A stretch of DNA of 64,000 nt from Vanessa cardui (Eukaryota; Arthropoda; Insecta; Lepidoptera; Nymphalidae). Positions 32,669-43,069 of this stretch are shown here, in pieces. The DNA lies in the NCBI RefSeq assembly GCF_905220365.1, contig NC_061124.1, positions 2,172,501 to 2,236,500 of the forward strand, in the 5' to 3' direction. Numbering within the stretch: position 1 is the stretch's first letter; each line of letters opens with the position of its first letter. A program made the translations under genes and the position numbers. The notes under the pieces are model-generated. The model saw only the letters and a program-made list of their open reading frames with translations, did no database searches and was not told the DNA's origin.

Positions 32669-32999
32669 TAATAATTTGTATATCAAGTTGCGTTTATATC
32701 CAATGATAAAATAGCGCCAGAATTGTTTAAATAATTTAATATCCAATTAAAATGGGACAGTTGGTATTACATAAGTATGATAATAAAGACCTGTTCACAA
32801 TAATTCACGTTTTAAATGAATAGTTGATATTTTGGTCTCAAGGAATTGCTATTTTAAGTTACGAGTCCGCCTTGAACTTTATATGCAAGCCTAAGATTGC
32901 ATCTAAAATTAAGGTCGAATGGCGCTGTCTCTTTCTTAGGATCGTGTTTTACTTGTCAAATATGCTTTACAATTGATTAATTTAAACAACATATTTGAA

Positions 33000-33205
33000 A
33001 CTAGTAGTCGCTCGTGGCTTCGCTAGAGTTTTACGGTGTTGGTTGTCATGGAAAAAGGTAGCCTATAGATAGTAACCTAAAGGACTTCTCAGAGTTCAAG
33101 TTTGCTTCTTCTAAATTTCATCAAATTCAGTTCAGCGGTTTGGTCTTAAAGGAGCGGCAGACAATAGAGTCACTTTCACATTTATAATATTAATATAGAT
33201 AGTAA
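33000..33205 (-). repeat. family F repeat, full length with CTAGT end
   Basis: The plus strand opens ACTAGTAGTCGCTCGTGGCT and closes 'TTTATAATATTAATATAGAT', a mirror of 23530-23705. Confidence 0.6.
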
Positions 33206-33456
33206 ACTATTTGTGAAGGTGGAGCCAAAAGAAGACAGTCAACTGCGCAGGTTATATTGTGAATAAGCATTTATGCAAATATGAATCTAATAGGATAGCA
33301 AATCCGACTAGAAAGAGTCTTGGGCGCAGGTTTAATGTGATTTCTAATGTATATCGGCATTTGTATGACTGCGTTGGTATAGTGGGTAGACATTCCGCAT
33401 TGGATGCCGATTCCGATGATAATTCATTGGAGTTTTTCGTCGAAATATTGTCAGTG

Positions 33457-33590
33457 GAGCCGAGATGGTCCAGTGGTTGGGACATGTGTATATTATGCCA
33501 GTGTCAGTGGCAGTGTACCAATGATTGCGGGTTCAAACCTAAGCCAGCACAATTGAATATTCATGTGATTAATTTGTGTTTATAATTAAT
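33457..33590 (+). mobile_element. family A SINE, head and start of body only
   Basis: 'GAGATGGTCCAGTGG' and 'GCGGGTTCAAACCTAAGCCA' are clear. A 30-bp GT-rich insertion splits the head, and the body stops after 'TTAATTTGTGTTTATAATTA'. Confidence 0.7.
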
Positions 33591-34626
33591 TAAACATTTG
33601 TCCCCTGTTGGTTGGTTTCTACTGACATCCCATGATTAAGGCTGTTAGCGAATGCAGAACGATGTCATCATCGACTTTTTTTTGCTGTTATTCCCAGAAA
33701 CTCATGCTCACTAATAAATAACATTGATTTCAATATAATTAAGATGAATACATAATATGTGATTTGATTTTATTTATATATTAGGTCAAAAACAAACTCC
33801 CATCCTAAGAGACCATCAATTAAATTATTAAAAATAATGTATAGTTGACTAATTCTGTTCCAAAAGCGGTTTTCCTTTTTAAAGGTTTTTAATGTATCCC
33901 TTATATACCTCCATATTATAGTGACTGGATCTAATGAAAACTGCTAAATCAACCATTAAGTTTGCCTTAAATTCAGTGTATTTAAGTATTAAGTCTGAGT
34001 TATATGACTCAACATTAGGTTCATTTTCTACTGACTTTCATCATATGCAATGGTCAGACTTGTATCACAATATCATGACCAAACTTTTTTTCCATAAAAC
34101 ATAATTATGTTACCACTGACTCCAGTATACCGATTGTGTCCAGTGGACAGACGAGGATCCCTAAGCCAGCGGAACTAGTTAAAACCTGATCTCCTTTATC
34201 CACTAAACTAAACTATCGTATGATATATCATTACCCTCTTCTCTCGAATATCCGAATAACATGAAATTACTAACGAGAAATTTTGAAAGCTTCGAATAAT
34301 TCAACATATATATCATGTTTCGATGTTTCAATGCTACATGCATTATAACATCGGAATATAATTTTGTCTTATACAGTTTACGTTGAACTTGGATTTAATT
34401 TTATGATTTATGAAGCAGGATTAATATAATTTCCTCTAAATACACCCCTCTATAGGCTAGCCCAGAAGAAATGCATAGAGAACTAGTGTCAGTTTGCCCA
34501 TGCTGTCATTATCCTCACCTCACTCAATCCAGAGACTTCAATAAGAGTAGGAACGTCAAACGAAAGTTATTTAATTTGTAGAAGAGAGTAATTACTGTAT
34601 AACTGTGCTTGATAGTCAGGTTTGAG
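33591..34626. other. no gene recognised
   Basis: About 1 kb of AT-rich DNA without a shared repeat or convincing frame. Confidence 0.5.
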
Positions 34627-34860
34627 GAAGCTTGTCTGGGTAGGTACCACCCACTCATCAGAATTTCTACCCCCAAGCAACAATATTCAGTATTGTTGTG
34701 TTTCGATTTGAAGAGTGAGTGAGCCGATGTAACTGCAGGCACAAGAACGTAATATTGGTGAAAATAAATGGTGACGCATTGTAGATATATGAAAAGATTG
34801 TAATTTGTTACGGCAATAATGTGGTGCCCATACCATCGTTTACAAGTCCATCTACCAATT
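34627..34860 (+). repeat. family B repeat
   Basis: 'AGCTTGTCTGGGTAGGTACC', 'GTATTGTTGTGTTTCGATTT', 'GCAGGCACAAGAACGTAATA'. The 135-codon minus-strand frame across it is a shadow of the repeat. Confidence 0.6.
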
Positions 34861-35485
34861 TTATAAAAAAAAGATTCGATCCATTTAAATAAAATGATAT
34901 AGTTTAGTACTGTTAACCCAATTTGAAACAAAACAATACAAAATTTCTGTAACTAACAATAGGAAATTTAGTATATCTGGCTTCATCATAACTTTGCTCG
35001 TTAAACCTAAACAGCGGGCGCGTTCTCGATTATTGGAGATCGGGTGTCCGTGATTGGTCATTTAACACCTACAAATGGTTTGAACTTGCAAAATGACCCG
35101 TTACTTGCATAAGTTCTGCCTACGCGTGCCCTCAACACACTATGAAACAGACACCGCTGGAAGATCCTAATCACGGCATCTGAACGTGCATAGATCATTA
35201 TTATCTAATGATATCGTGTTTAGAACCGATGCTATCAATAGGGCTGGTAAGTTTTGCGCAAATTTGGCTTTGAATTAATTGGATTTGGTATCTGAGTCGA
35301 AATGGATAAATCCGTTTAAGATTAAGGCTTGGAAATCTTTGACTCAAATATCTATTTTTTGTTGAAGGATTTTGTTTTTCATTTACAGTTCGCCATGTCT
35401 GTTTGTATATTCATAGATAGTGTTTGGATTTTGTTTGGATGTGTTTTTTTTTAAACTGAGCGTTTATCTTATTTTAAGTTAGAAT
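34861..35485. other. no gene recognised
   Basis: A somewhat GC-richer patch (35010-35170) has no frame that I can assign. Confidence 0.45.
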
Positions 35486-35650
35486 TTATATAAACGCGGA
35501 AGTAATTCTATCTGAAAAGTCATAGCACCTCTTCACGCTTAAACCATTGAACGGATATAATTTGGTATGGAGATACTCATAGTGAGTCCGCTAAAGGGCA
35601 GATACTTCTTTTTTATTGATCCTCGAAAGCGTAAAATCGGAAGAGTTGAT
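35486..35650 (+). repeat. family F repeat, decayed
   Basis: 'AAACGCGGAAGTAATTCTAT' and 'AAACCATTGAACGGATATAA' align loosely with family F. Confidence 0.4.
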
Positions 35651-35865
35651 TTGTGTGCTATAATAGTTTTTTTTTTTTTTCTAAATGTAAATATATTGAT
35701 CTAGAGAACAAAGTTAAAAAGGCACGATTGTATTATATTTACCTGTAGAGTTTTCTTCGAAGACATCCAAGAAGAAAAATAAGAAGAATTCTATTGTAAT
35801 AAAATATCGTTATTAATCACCACGCACAGCACGTTCAGACTCTTGTTTAACTTTCTGTCCTGTTT

Positions 35866-36128
35866 AAGGCCTCCTCTCCCACTAAGGAGAAGGTTTGCAA
35901 CATATTCCACCACGCTGTTCCAATGCGGGTTGGTGGAATGCACATGTGGCTGAATTTCGATGAAATCAGATACGTGCAGGTTTCTTCACGATGTTTTCCT
36001 TCACCGCCGAGCACGAGATAAATTATAAACACAAATTAAGCACATATACATAGCGGTGCTTGCCTGGGTTTGAACCCGAAATCATCGATTAAGATGCACG
36101 CGTTCTAACCACTGGGCCATCTCAGCTC
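35866..36128 (-). mobile_element. family A SINE
   Basis: The reverse complement is complete from the tRNA head (GAGATGGCCCAGTGG) to 'GGGAGAGGAGGCC'. The terminal 'CAGCAGTGGG...' tail is missing. Confidence 0.85.
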
Positions 36129-36599
36129 ACCAAGGTCTCAGCCACGCACTGCCATTTTGTCCAAAAAGTTTGGTCACAAAACCCTGGTAGTCGCTAGCAG
36201 CCCTGGTTATCGCTGAGGTGATAAATCATTGATACTATCTCGGTTAGAATCGGATTGCGTGTGGGTGCATTATTATATTGAATACTGAAGTTATTCTTAC
36301 AATAGCGTGAGATTCAATATTCTGAGCTTTGAAAATGTGCGAATATGATTTTATATTCATATTAATTACGTTGTTTAAATGATAATTTAACTTAATCAAA
36401 CGTTGGTTGATAAGACGTTTTGATTTAATGTAGCTTTTTGACAATTAGGACAAAATAGCAATTGGAATGGAAATAAATGGACTCGTTTCTTTTAAAACAA
36501 TTAGGAACTCTTTATTTGTTTGTCTGTGTAAGTTACGATACAAGGGTGTTGATTGATATATTAATATTTACTACTGTTTTATAAATATATGTTCTATGG
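36129..36599. other. no gene recognised
   Basis: AT-rich; nothing assignable. Confidence 0.45.
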
Positions 36600-37320
36600 C
36601 GAAATCTGGGGGCACGGCAGTGCCGCAGCCAAGTCTCGAGCAAAACGGGCACGGCCGTACCATCTTTTTTCGAAGCGATTCGCGGCTGTTTCGAACCCCC
36701 CCCATATCTTCGAAGTGGACGAAGCTGGGAGTTTGGATTTTCGGTGACTAATAGTAGGCATTAGAACAAGCTAAGCTAAGCTAAGGTACATGCCAATTGA
36801 ATTAAAAGTTTAGGATTTACGATCGATCAAAGTTACACCATTTTGTCACTCACTGACTCACTAACCGATCATCAAAAATCTACGGTACTTCTAGCAGACT
36901 TAGAAACTTCAAATTTTGCATCAAGATAGGTAGAAGTAACGAAGCCTTAGAGAAGAAACAATAGAGATAGAGATCTGAAGTCCAAGAAATTATGAGGTCA
37001 CCTAAAAAAGAAAGAAATACACTTACAAAAAATAAATGAGATCCCACCAAAAATATTAAATGTAAAAGAATATCAAGTCTCTCGATGAATAACATTTTGC
37101 TGAAATGATATCATGGCGCGATTTCCAGGGGCGTCCACACTAAGCGAGCTTGTGTCGTGGATGCCTTATTTATGATTAACTATAACAATTATCACCTACG
37201 GTAAATGGTGTGTTCTTTATATAGATGTTACAAATGAAAAGTATTCAATCTCAAAAGTATAAAATGTATAAAAAAAACTGACAAACATACAGACAGATTT
37301 TTATAATATTAGTATAGTTG
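36600..37320. repeat. probable old repeat with GC-rich head
   Basis: 36600-36740 is far richer in G+C than its surroundings ('GGCACGGCAGTGCCGCAGCC'; poly-C run at 36698-36705). The DNA then drops to AT-rich sequence ending 'TTTTATAATATTAGTATAGT', the family F/SINE-like boundary seen elsewhere. Only one copy is in the window, so the call rests on texture. I also recall this kind of block in butterfly genomes. Confidence 0.35.
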
Positions 37321-37800
37321 GAATAAAATATACATATACACTTGCCATATATATGTACGTATATAACTCTTAAAGCAATTTCTAAAAGATGTTTAATATC
37401 AAAATCCTATAGTTTCTAATGCAGTAGGAAATTCAATACATCCTCTACGGGGTAAGGCGATTTAAACGATGAAAATGCTTTCATTTCTGTACAGTGGAAA
37501 CTCTTTTGAAGCATTGTTTTAAGTATTAAGTATTAACTAAATGATAACAATGGCTCCATTGAGTAAATTTTAAAGGGCGTAAGTGATTATAAATTGAAAA
37601 TGTTAAGGTAAATTATTTTGTGTTTAATTAATTTATTTATTAGGATTGTTCGGTCAATGGTTGAAACCACCGTAATATTTTTTGTTTTTAAATACAAAAA
37701 AAAATAGTAGTGACGATTTGAGGAAACTTACAAATGTGTATGTTCAGAACATTTTTTTTACTCCCATTTCTCGCCAATACTTCGTTACTAAATTAAGGTA

Positions 37801-38020
37801 AGAAAATCGTTGGCCGGGAATCGAACCCGGGACCTCGGAGTAGTAGTGAAAACCGGTGTACACGATACGTGACCACGGAAGTCGTAAATTTTTTATATTA
37901 CAAATTAAAATTTATTCGAAGACATTCCGATAAAAAATGTTTATAATATTTCTGTTATTTGTATAGCGTTATACTTAAAAAAAGTAGGCCTTGGTAGGGT
38001 AGGGAAATTTAAGGATAAGA
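37801..38020 (-). repeat. family E SINE head plus shared flank (local duplicate 1)
   Basis: On the minus strand the tRNA head is intact: 'GAGGTCCCGGGTTCGATTCC' includes a perfect B-box GGTTCGATTCC. The flanking 37949-38017 ('GTATAGCGTTATA', 'GTAGGCCTTGGTAGGG') is repeated at 39140-39210 beside another E copy. Confidence 0.7.
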
Positions 38021-38124
38021 AAATCGTTACACAAACAGTAGACAACACTGTTTTATTTTTGCATATTTAATATGAAAGGTTTCTGGACTCTTGTAAGAAT
38101 GAGGGTTCTGCGTTACACTTTGTC

Positions 38125-38240
38125 GCCCGCGGTTTTGATCTTTTAAGGTTTTCGGTATAGAAATGTAGTCGAATTCGGTTCAGTGGTTTACAACACACAG
38201 ACAGACGGATTACTCTTGCATTTATGATACATATGATATA
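38125..38240 (-). repeat. family F repeat, partial
   Basis: 'CGCCCGCGGTTTTGATCTTT' through 'CACACAGACAGACGGATTAC' to 'GCATTTATGATACATATGAT'. Confidence 0.45.
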
Positions 38241-38348
38241 TATTTATATTTATACTCAATATATAAAAGACGATAGCAAAATAAATTGCAATGTTATTAA
38301 AAGTATATTTTTTTTTTTACTTTTCTAATTGTCTGTGTATTCTCAGTA

Positions 38349-38580
38349 CGTTTTTTTATGATATTGGTTTGTGGACGAGCATATTAGCCACCTGATGGTA
38401 AGTGGTCACCACTGCCTGTAGATAATGGCTATGTGAGAAACATTAACCATTCCTTTCATCGCCACCAACTTTGGGAACTAATATGTTATGTCCCATGTGC
38501 CTGTAGTTACACTGGCTCGCTCACCCTTTAAACCGGAACACAACCACACCAAGTACTATTGTTTAGCGGAAGAATATCTG
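38349..38580 (-). repeat. family B repeat
   Basis: The reverse complement carries the 3' half: 'TAAGGTTGGTGGC'-like, 'ACCACTTACCATCAGGTGGC', 'ATGCTCGTCCACAAACC'. Confidence 0.6.
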
Positions 38581-38897
38581 GAGCTATAATTTATGCATCA
38601 TACCGTAATATAAAATTAAATTAAAAGTCTAAATTAATTCTAATACGGCTTAGTAATTAAAACGAACTATTTCATTACAGTCATATAGAAGAAAGATAAT
38701 AAAAAACGAGTTATGCAACCTTTGTGAAGTACTTTCTCGTATCGACATGCGCGCTACTGGATTACGCCCGAGTGACCATCGATTCATAACATCAAGGACA
38801 AGTCCGTAACATATTAAAAAAAAATTATTGTCCGTCTGCTGATTAATTATTTCTTGGAATAGTTATTAGGCACAGATATGTGGGTATTTTTTTTTAA
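38581..38897. other. no gene recognised
   Basis: AT-rich, no shared repeat. Confidence 0.4.
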
Positions 38898-39210
38898 TAT
38901 TGGACAACATCACATGTATTATTCTGATCCCATTGTAAGTAGCTAAAGCACTTGTGGTATGTAAAATCAGAAGTAACGACAGTACTACAAACAACCAGAC
39001 CCAAAACAAGATAGATAACTAATGAACTTTTTTAACATCGACTTGCCCGGGAATCGAACCCGAGACCTCGGAGTAGTAGTGAAAACCTGTATACACAACA
39101 CGTGACAACGAACGTCGGTAGTTTTGAATATTCTTTCATAATTCTGTTATTCGTATAGCGTTATAATCAAAGAAAGTAGGCCTTGGTAGGGAAGGGAAAT
39201 TTAAGGATTA
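38898..39210 (-). mobile_element. family E tRNA-derived SINE plus shared flank (local duplicate 2)
   Basis: The fullest family E copy: on the minus strand, head 'GAGGTCTCGGGTTCGATTCC', middle 'GTACTGTCGTTACTTCTGAT', end 'GATGTTGTCCAATATT'. The B-box is perfect. The flank shared with 37949-38017 is at 39140-39210. Confidence 0.8.
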
Positions 39211-39922
39211 TTTTCTTTTTCGTTCGTTTATATTTCTTAAAATTGTTTTAACTTCTTCAAATGACTCTGCTATGTAGGTACTTAATGTTACTTTTAATTT
39301 TCCATTAGGGGTTGGGCTAATTATCCTTAACACAGGTTATGTTAATAACCCATAAAGGATAAGAAGTTTCACTCTTTTTAAAGTATCAAACCACATGTAA
39401 ATAGAGTTCTTAGGTTATAGTCATATTTAAAAATAGTCATACTTATTTCGTATACTCATATATTTATATAAGCTTATTGTGTAATATTTCTTTTGCACCA
39501 ATAAATTATTATATTCTTTACTTTGTAATTATCTCTTTTACAATGTCTAAAGAATCTTATATATCTAACTGAAACATTAAGGCGTTAACTTTATACGAAT
39601 AAGTATTAAAAATAGTTTCTGTTGAAAACATGACGGCCGGTAATTATATCACGACTACTAGCAGCATTTTCCCGTTGAATCGCAAATGAAAATAATCTCG
39701 AACCGAAACGATCGGATAATTTGAAACAAATTCGAATCCGTAATACTAACACCAAAATATTATTCATAAATTTAATTAAAACCAGTAAAATGTTACCCGA
39801 ATCGATATCCGTAATTAAATATCCATAATATTCCTGGTAATCGTAATAACACCGTACCGCATAAATATATATTATTTGGTCTTTTTATTATTAATCATAC
39901 CATGTATAATTATAATAACTAA
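39211..39922. other. no gene recognised
   Basis: AT-rich DNA only. Confidence 0.5.
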
Positions 39923-40213
39923 GAGTCGAGATTTTTAGGTTAGAATGCGTGCATCTTAACCGATGATTGAGGGTTCAAACCCAGGCAAGCACCGCTAATG
40001 TGCTTAATTTGTCTTTATAATTCATCTCATACTCAGTGGTGAAGGAAAACATCGTGAGGAAACCTGCATGTGACAAATTTCAAATAAATTCTGCCACATG
40101 TGTATTCCACTAACCCGCATTGGAACAGCGTGGTGGAATATCTTCCAAACCTTCTCCTCAAAGGGAGAGGAGGCTTTTGGCCCAGCAGTGGAAAATTACA
40201 GGCTGTTGCTGTT
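39923..40213 (+). mobile_element. family A SINE
   Basis: Complete except for a damaged A-box ('GAGTCGAGATTTTTAGG'), so this copy has probably lost pol III promoter activity. The B-box region and body are good, and the tail is (TTG)-like. Confidence 0.85.
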
Positions 40214-40780
40214 GTATATATAATTACATAGTATAAAACAACTTATATAAAAAACGCACGTGTACAAACATACATTAATGGGAAAAAAATACTCTTAGTA
40301 AATAGTAAGTAAGTCGTATTATAATCAGCTGTTATTCAATTAAAGTGTATATATAATAAATACTGATAGAGGTTATTCAATATTAAGAAATTCAGGATAA
40401 CTAACAGTAATGTTATATCAGTTCCTACTTAGAGGTATATATGCTATATTATTTTCCATTGAATGAGTTTACTAAAAAATACAAACCTTGATATATTTTT
40501 ATTTAGTTCATTCACATAATTCAATAATTAAATATGAATGTTATTAAGAAGAATTACACTTTGCTTATTGTTAGTCAAAGTAAAAACTATCACAATATCG
40601 GAATAGAAAAGACTCATCTAAACAGGTCAGAACTTAACCCACAAATGTTTGGATATTGTTATTTCAATGTGTACTAATTGAATGATGAAAACATTCCTTT
40701 ACAATTGTTTTATGCAACACAGACAGTTTTATTCTCCTTCGAGATTTAATTGCAAAATCTTCCACTTCAAACTGACATTT
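40214..40780. other. no gene recognised
   Basis: AT-rich DNA only. Confidence 0.5.
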
Positions 40781-41068
40781 ACTTGGTGGTAGAGCTTTGT
40801 GCAAGCCGGTCTGTGTAGGTACCATCCCTTCATCAGATCTTCTACCGCCAAACAACTGTATTTGTTATTGTTGTGTTTCGGTTTGAATGTCGAATGAGCT
40901 AGTGTAAATACAGACACAAGGGACATACAATTTTAGTTCCCAAGGTTGGTGGCGAATGACGATGTAAGGAATGGTTAATATTTCTAACAGCGCGAATGCT
41001 TATGGGCGGTGGTGACGACTTACCATCAGATGCCCATATACTCGCCCGCAAACCTATACCATAAAAAA
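40781..41068 (+). repeat. family B repeat, full length
   Basis: It runs from 'CTTGGTGGTAGAGCTTTGTG' to 'CGCAAACCTATACCATAAAA'. Two minus-strand frames here are by-products. Confidence 0.7.
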
Positions 41069-41428
41069 GACACTGTATCTAATAAAGTGAAATTTAAAAG
41101 CAACTCTAGGTTTACATATAGTTTAAAAGGTTAAATAAAACCGGCCTAGTGCGAGTCGGACTCGCGCACCGAGGGTTCCGTACAAACCTGCAAGGTTTAC
41201 AAAGTTCGTTCATTACGACAATCGAGTCATAACTATGGTATTTTTATTGCAAAATGAAATTCATAACATTACAATGGGGAAAGATGGAGGAGCATAAATT
41301 TAAGACAAAGATCTCTTTATCGTTTAAGTAATCCTTTATTTTATATTAACACATATCATTTTTTTTTCACGCGTTAAAGGCTAATTAAAATATATTAATT
41401 AGCCTTTAGCCTATATTAACTAGCCTAT

Positions 41429-41440
41429 AAAACTATAATA
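41429..41440 (+). repeat. target-site duplication of the LINE (left copy)
   Basis: AAAACTATAATA recurs at 46875-46886 right after the poly(A). The leading A's merge with the tail, so 8 to 12 bp is certain. Confidence 0.85.
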
Positions 41441-41596
41441 CAGTGTTAATGCACAAACGGTTAGAGTACGACGTGTGTGAGGCGCGTAGATAAATAATTT
41501 TTTTGTTGTTTACGACTGCTTCAACCGATTCTCCGTAATACTGTGTTATCGCTGCCTTTGTATTAGTGTACAAACGCATAATGACCGCTGTTGACA
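41441..41596 (+). promoter_or_regulatory. 5' UTR of the LINE, with repeated motif and uORF
   Basis: GTTAATGCACAAACGGT (41445-41461) is echoed at 41562-41576 (ATTAGTGTACAAACG) and is complementary to 46798-46814. A seven-codon uORF (ATG at 41581, stop TAA at 41602-41604) overlaps the ORF1 ATG in another frame and may lower ORF1 initiation. Such LINEs carry an internal pol II promoter at their 5' end; no TATA box is needed. Confidence 0.6.
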
Positions 41597-43069
41597 ATGG
41601 CTAAAGGTTCAATATTGAATACTAATACATTAACAGACTTAACAAACCATTTGAATGAGATCGACGATAACATGAACTGCATAGAAAAAACTTATGATGA
41701 ACAAATAAATATGGAAGAGAATATGGATATGATAGAAATAAATAAAAAACGTATACGCAACGAGATAGATGAATGTAATGAAGAGTGGCAGCAAGTTTCA
41801 AAACGCATTAAGAAAAAAGTTAGGACGGCTAATAATTCAGAAGAGGACTTAATACAAATTAGCATTACTAGTAAAGAAGTATTGCCGAAACAATTCGCTT
41901 TAGCCAAAATATTACGTGATAATCAAATAATGGATATTATCAAAGTTAAATACATAAATCCATACAAAATCCGATTAGCTTTTGATAAAGAATCTAGTGC
42001 AGAAAAGTTTTTAAAGTGTAAAATATTTAAAGATATGGGGTGGCGATGTCAAAAATCATGGGAGATGGGCTTATCATATGGCATTGTAAAAAATATTGAT
42101 GAAGAGTTATCAGATGAAGAAATAATGAATAATTTATCTTGTGAGTTCGAAATTTTAACGGTACAGCGCTTAAACCGCCGCAAAGAGGATGGTTGGTTTC
42201 CTAGCGAAACTATCAAGATTGGATTTAAAGGACCAAATATTCCGGCGTATGTATACCTCCTGAACCTTAGAATTAAAGTAGAATCCTATGTATTCCCGGT
42301 GACTCAATGTTCTCGTTGCTGGAGGTTTGGACATACACATAAAATGTGCCCATCTAATAAAATCATTTGTCCCAAGTGCACTAAAAATCACCCGAATTGT
42401 GAAAGTAATTTTTTCATATGCAGTAATTGTAAAGGAAATCATATGCCCCTGGATAAAATATGCCCCGTTTTTAAAAAAGAAAAAAGGATTCGAGAAATAA
42501 TGTCGGAGTTCAATTGTTCATATTTAAAAGCTCTAAGTATTTATGTTCCTCCTTCGCCGCTTTTACAAACTTTTCAGTCAGATATAATTCCTTCAAAGCC
42601 TAATATAAATCATGTGTACGCGCCTACTTTGCCTATATCATCAGATTATCCTAAAATGGAAAATGTCACCCAGGATGTTTCTGAGAATCCCAAACCTTTC
42701 GAAAATGAAAAAAATATTAAAAAGAAGAAGAGGAAAAAGAAGAAAACTATTAAATGTGCTGAAAATGTGTATGCAGACATAGAAGTGTCATCGGATTCTG
42801 AGAATAGTTACGAAAAAGAATATGAGAGTCATAAAGATAATTTACCTAACAATAATGATGAGAACCTTTTTAAAGACGAAATTAATTTACATCGGGAATT
42901 GATTGATAAACTTAAATGTATTATTTTTCAGAAAAACATAAGTATTTCATCTAAATTTAAACAAATTGTGCAAAAATTAATTGAGTGGGTTACCTTAGTA
43001 GTAGTTAATTTTTTTTCAGATTTTCCTTTAGTTAAGACATTATTTAATTATATACAATGCAATGGATGA
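41597..43069 (+). CDS. LINE ORF1 protein, gag-like nucleic-acid-binding
   Basis: From the first in-frame ATG (41597) it is 490 codons. The open frame reaches 41591 but begins there with TTG. It coats the element RNA and aids reverse transcription. Residues counted from 41591: acidic N-terminus to about 60; a central RRM-like or retroelement-gag region, about 95-235 (inferred); CCHC knuckle at 240-253; a further Cys/His cluster at 260-291 (CPKC...CSNC...H...C). A Lys-rich run near 385-397 could bind RNA or target the nucleus. Ser/acidic and hydrophobic C-terminus. It overlaps ORF2 by 8 nt. Confidence 0.9.
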   Translation: MAKGSILNTNTLTDLTNHLNEIDDNMNCIEKTYDEQINMEENMDMIEINKKRIRNEIDECNEEWQQVSKRIKKKVRTANNSEEDLIQISITSKEVLPKQFALAKILRDNQIMDIIKVKYINPYKIRLAFDKESSAEKFLKCKIFKDMGWRCQKSWEMGLSYGIVKNIDEELSDEEIMNNLSCEFEILTVQRLNRRKEDGWFPSETIKIGFKGPNIPAYVYLLNLRIKVESYVFPVTQCSRCWRFGHTHKMCPSNKIICPKCTKNHPNCESNFFICSNCKGNHMPLDKICPVFKKEKRIREIMSEFNCSYLKALSIYVPPSPLLQTFQSDIIPSKPNINHVYAPTLPISSDYPKMENVTQDVSENPKPFENEKNIKKKKRKKKKTIKCAENVYADIEVSSDSENSYEKEYESHKDNLPNNNDENLFKDEINLHRELIDKLKCIIFQKNISISSKFKQIVQKLIEWVTLVVVNFFSDFPLVKTLFNYIQCNG

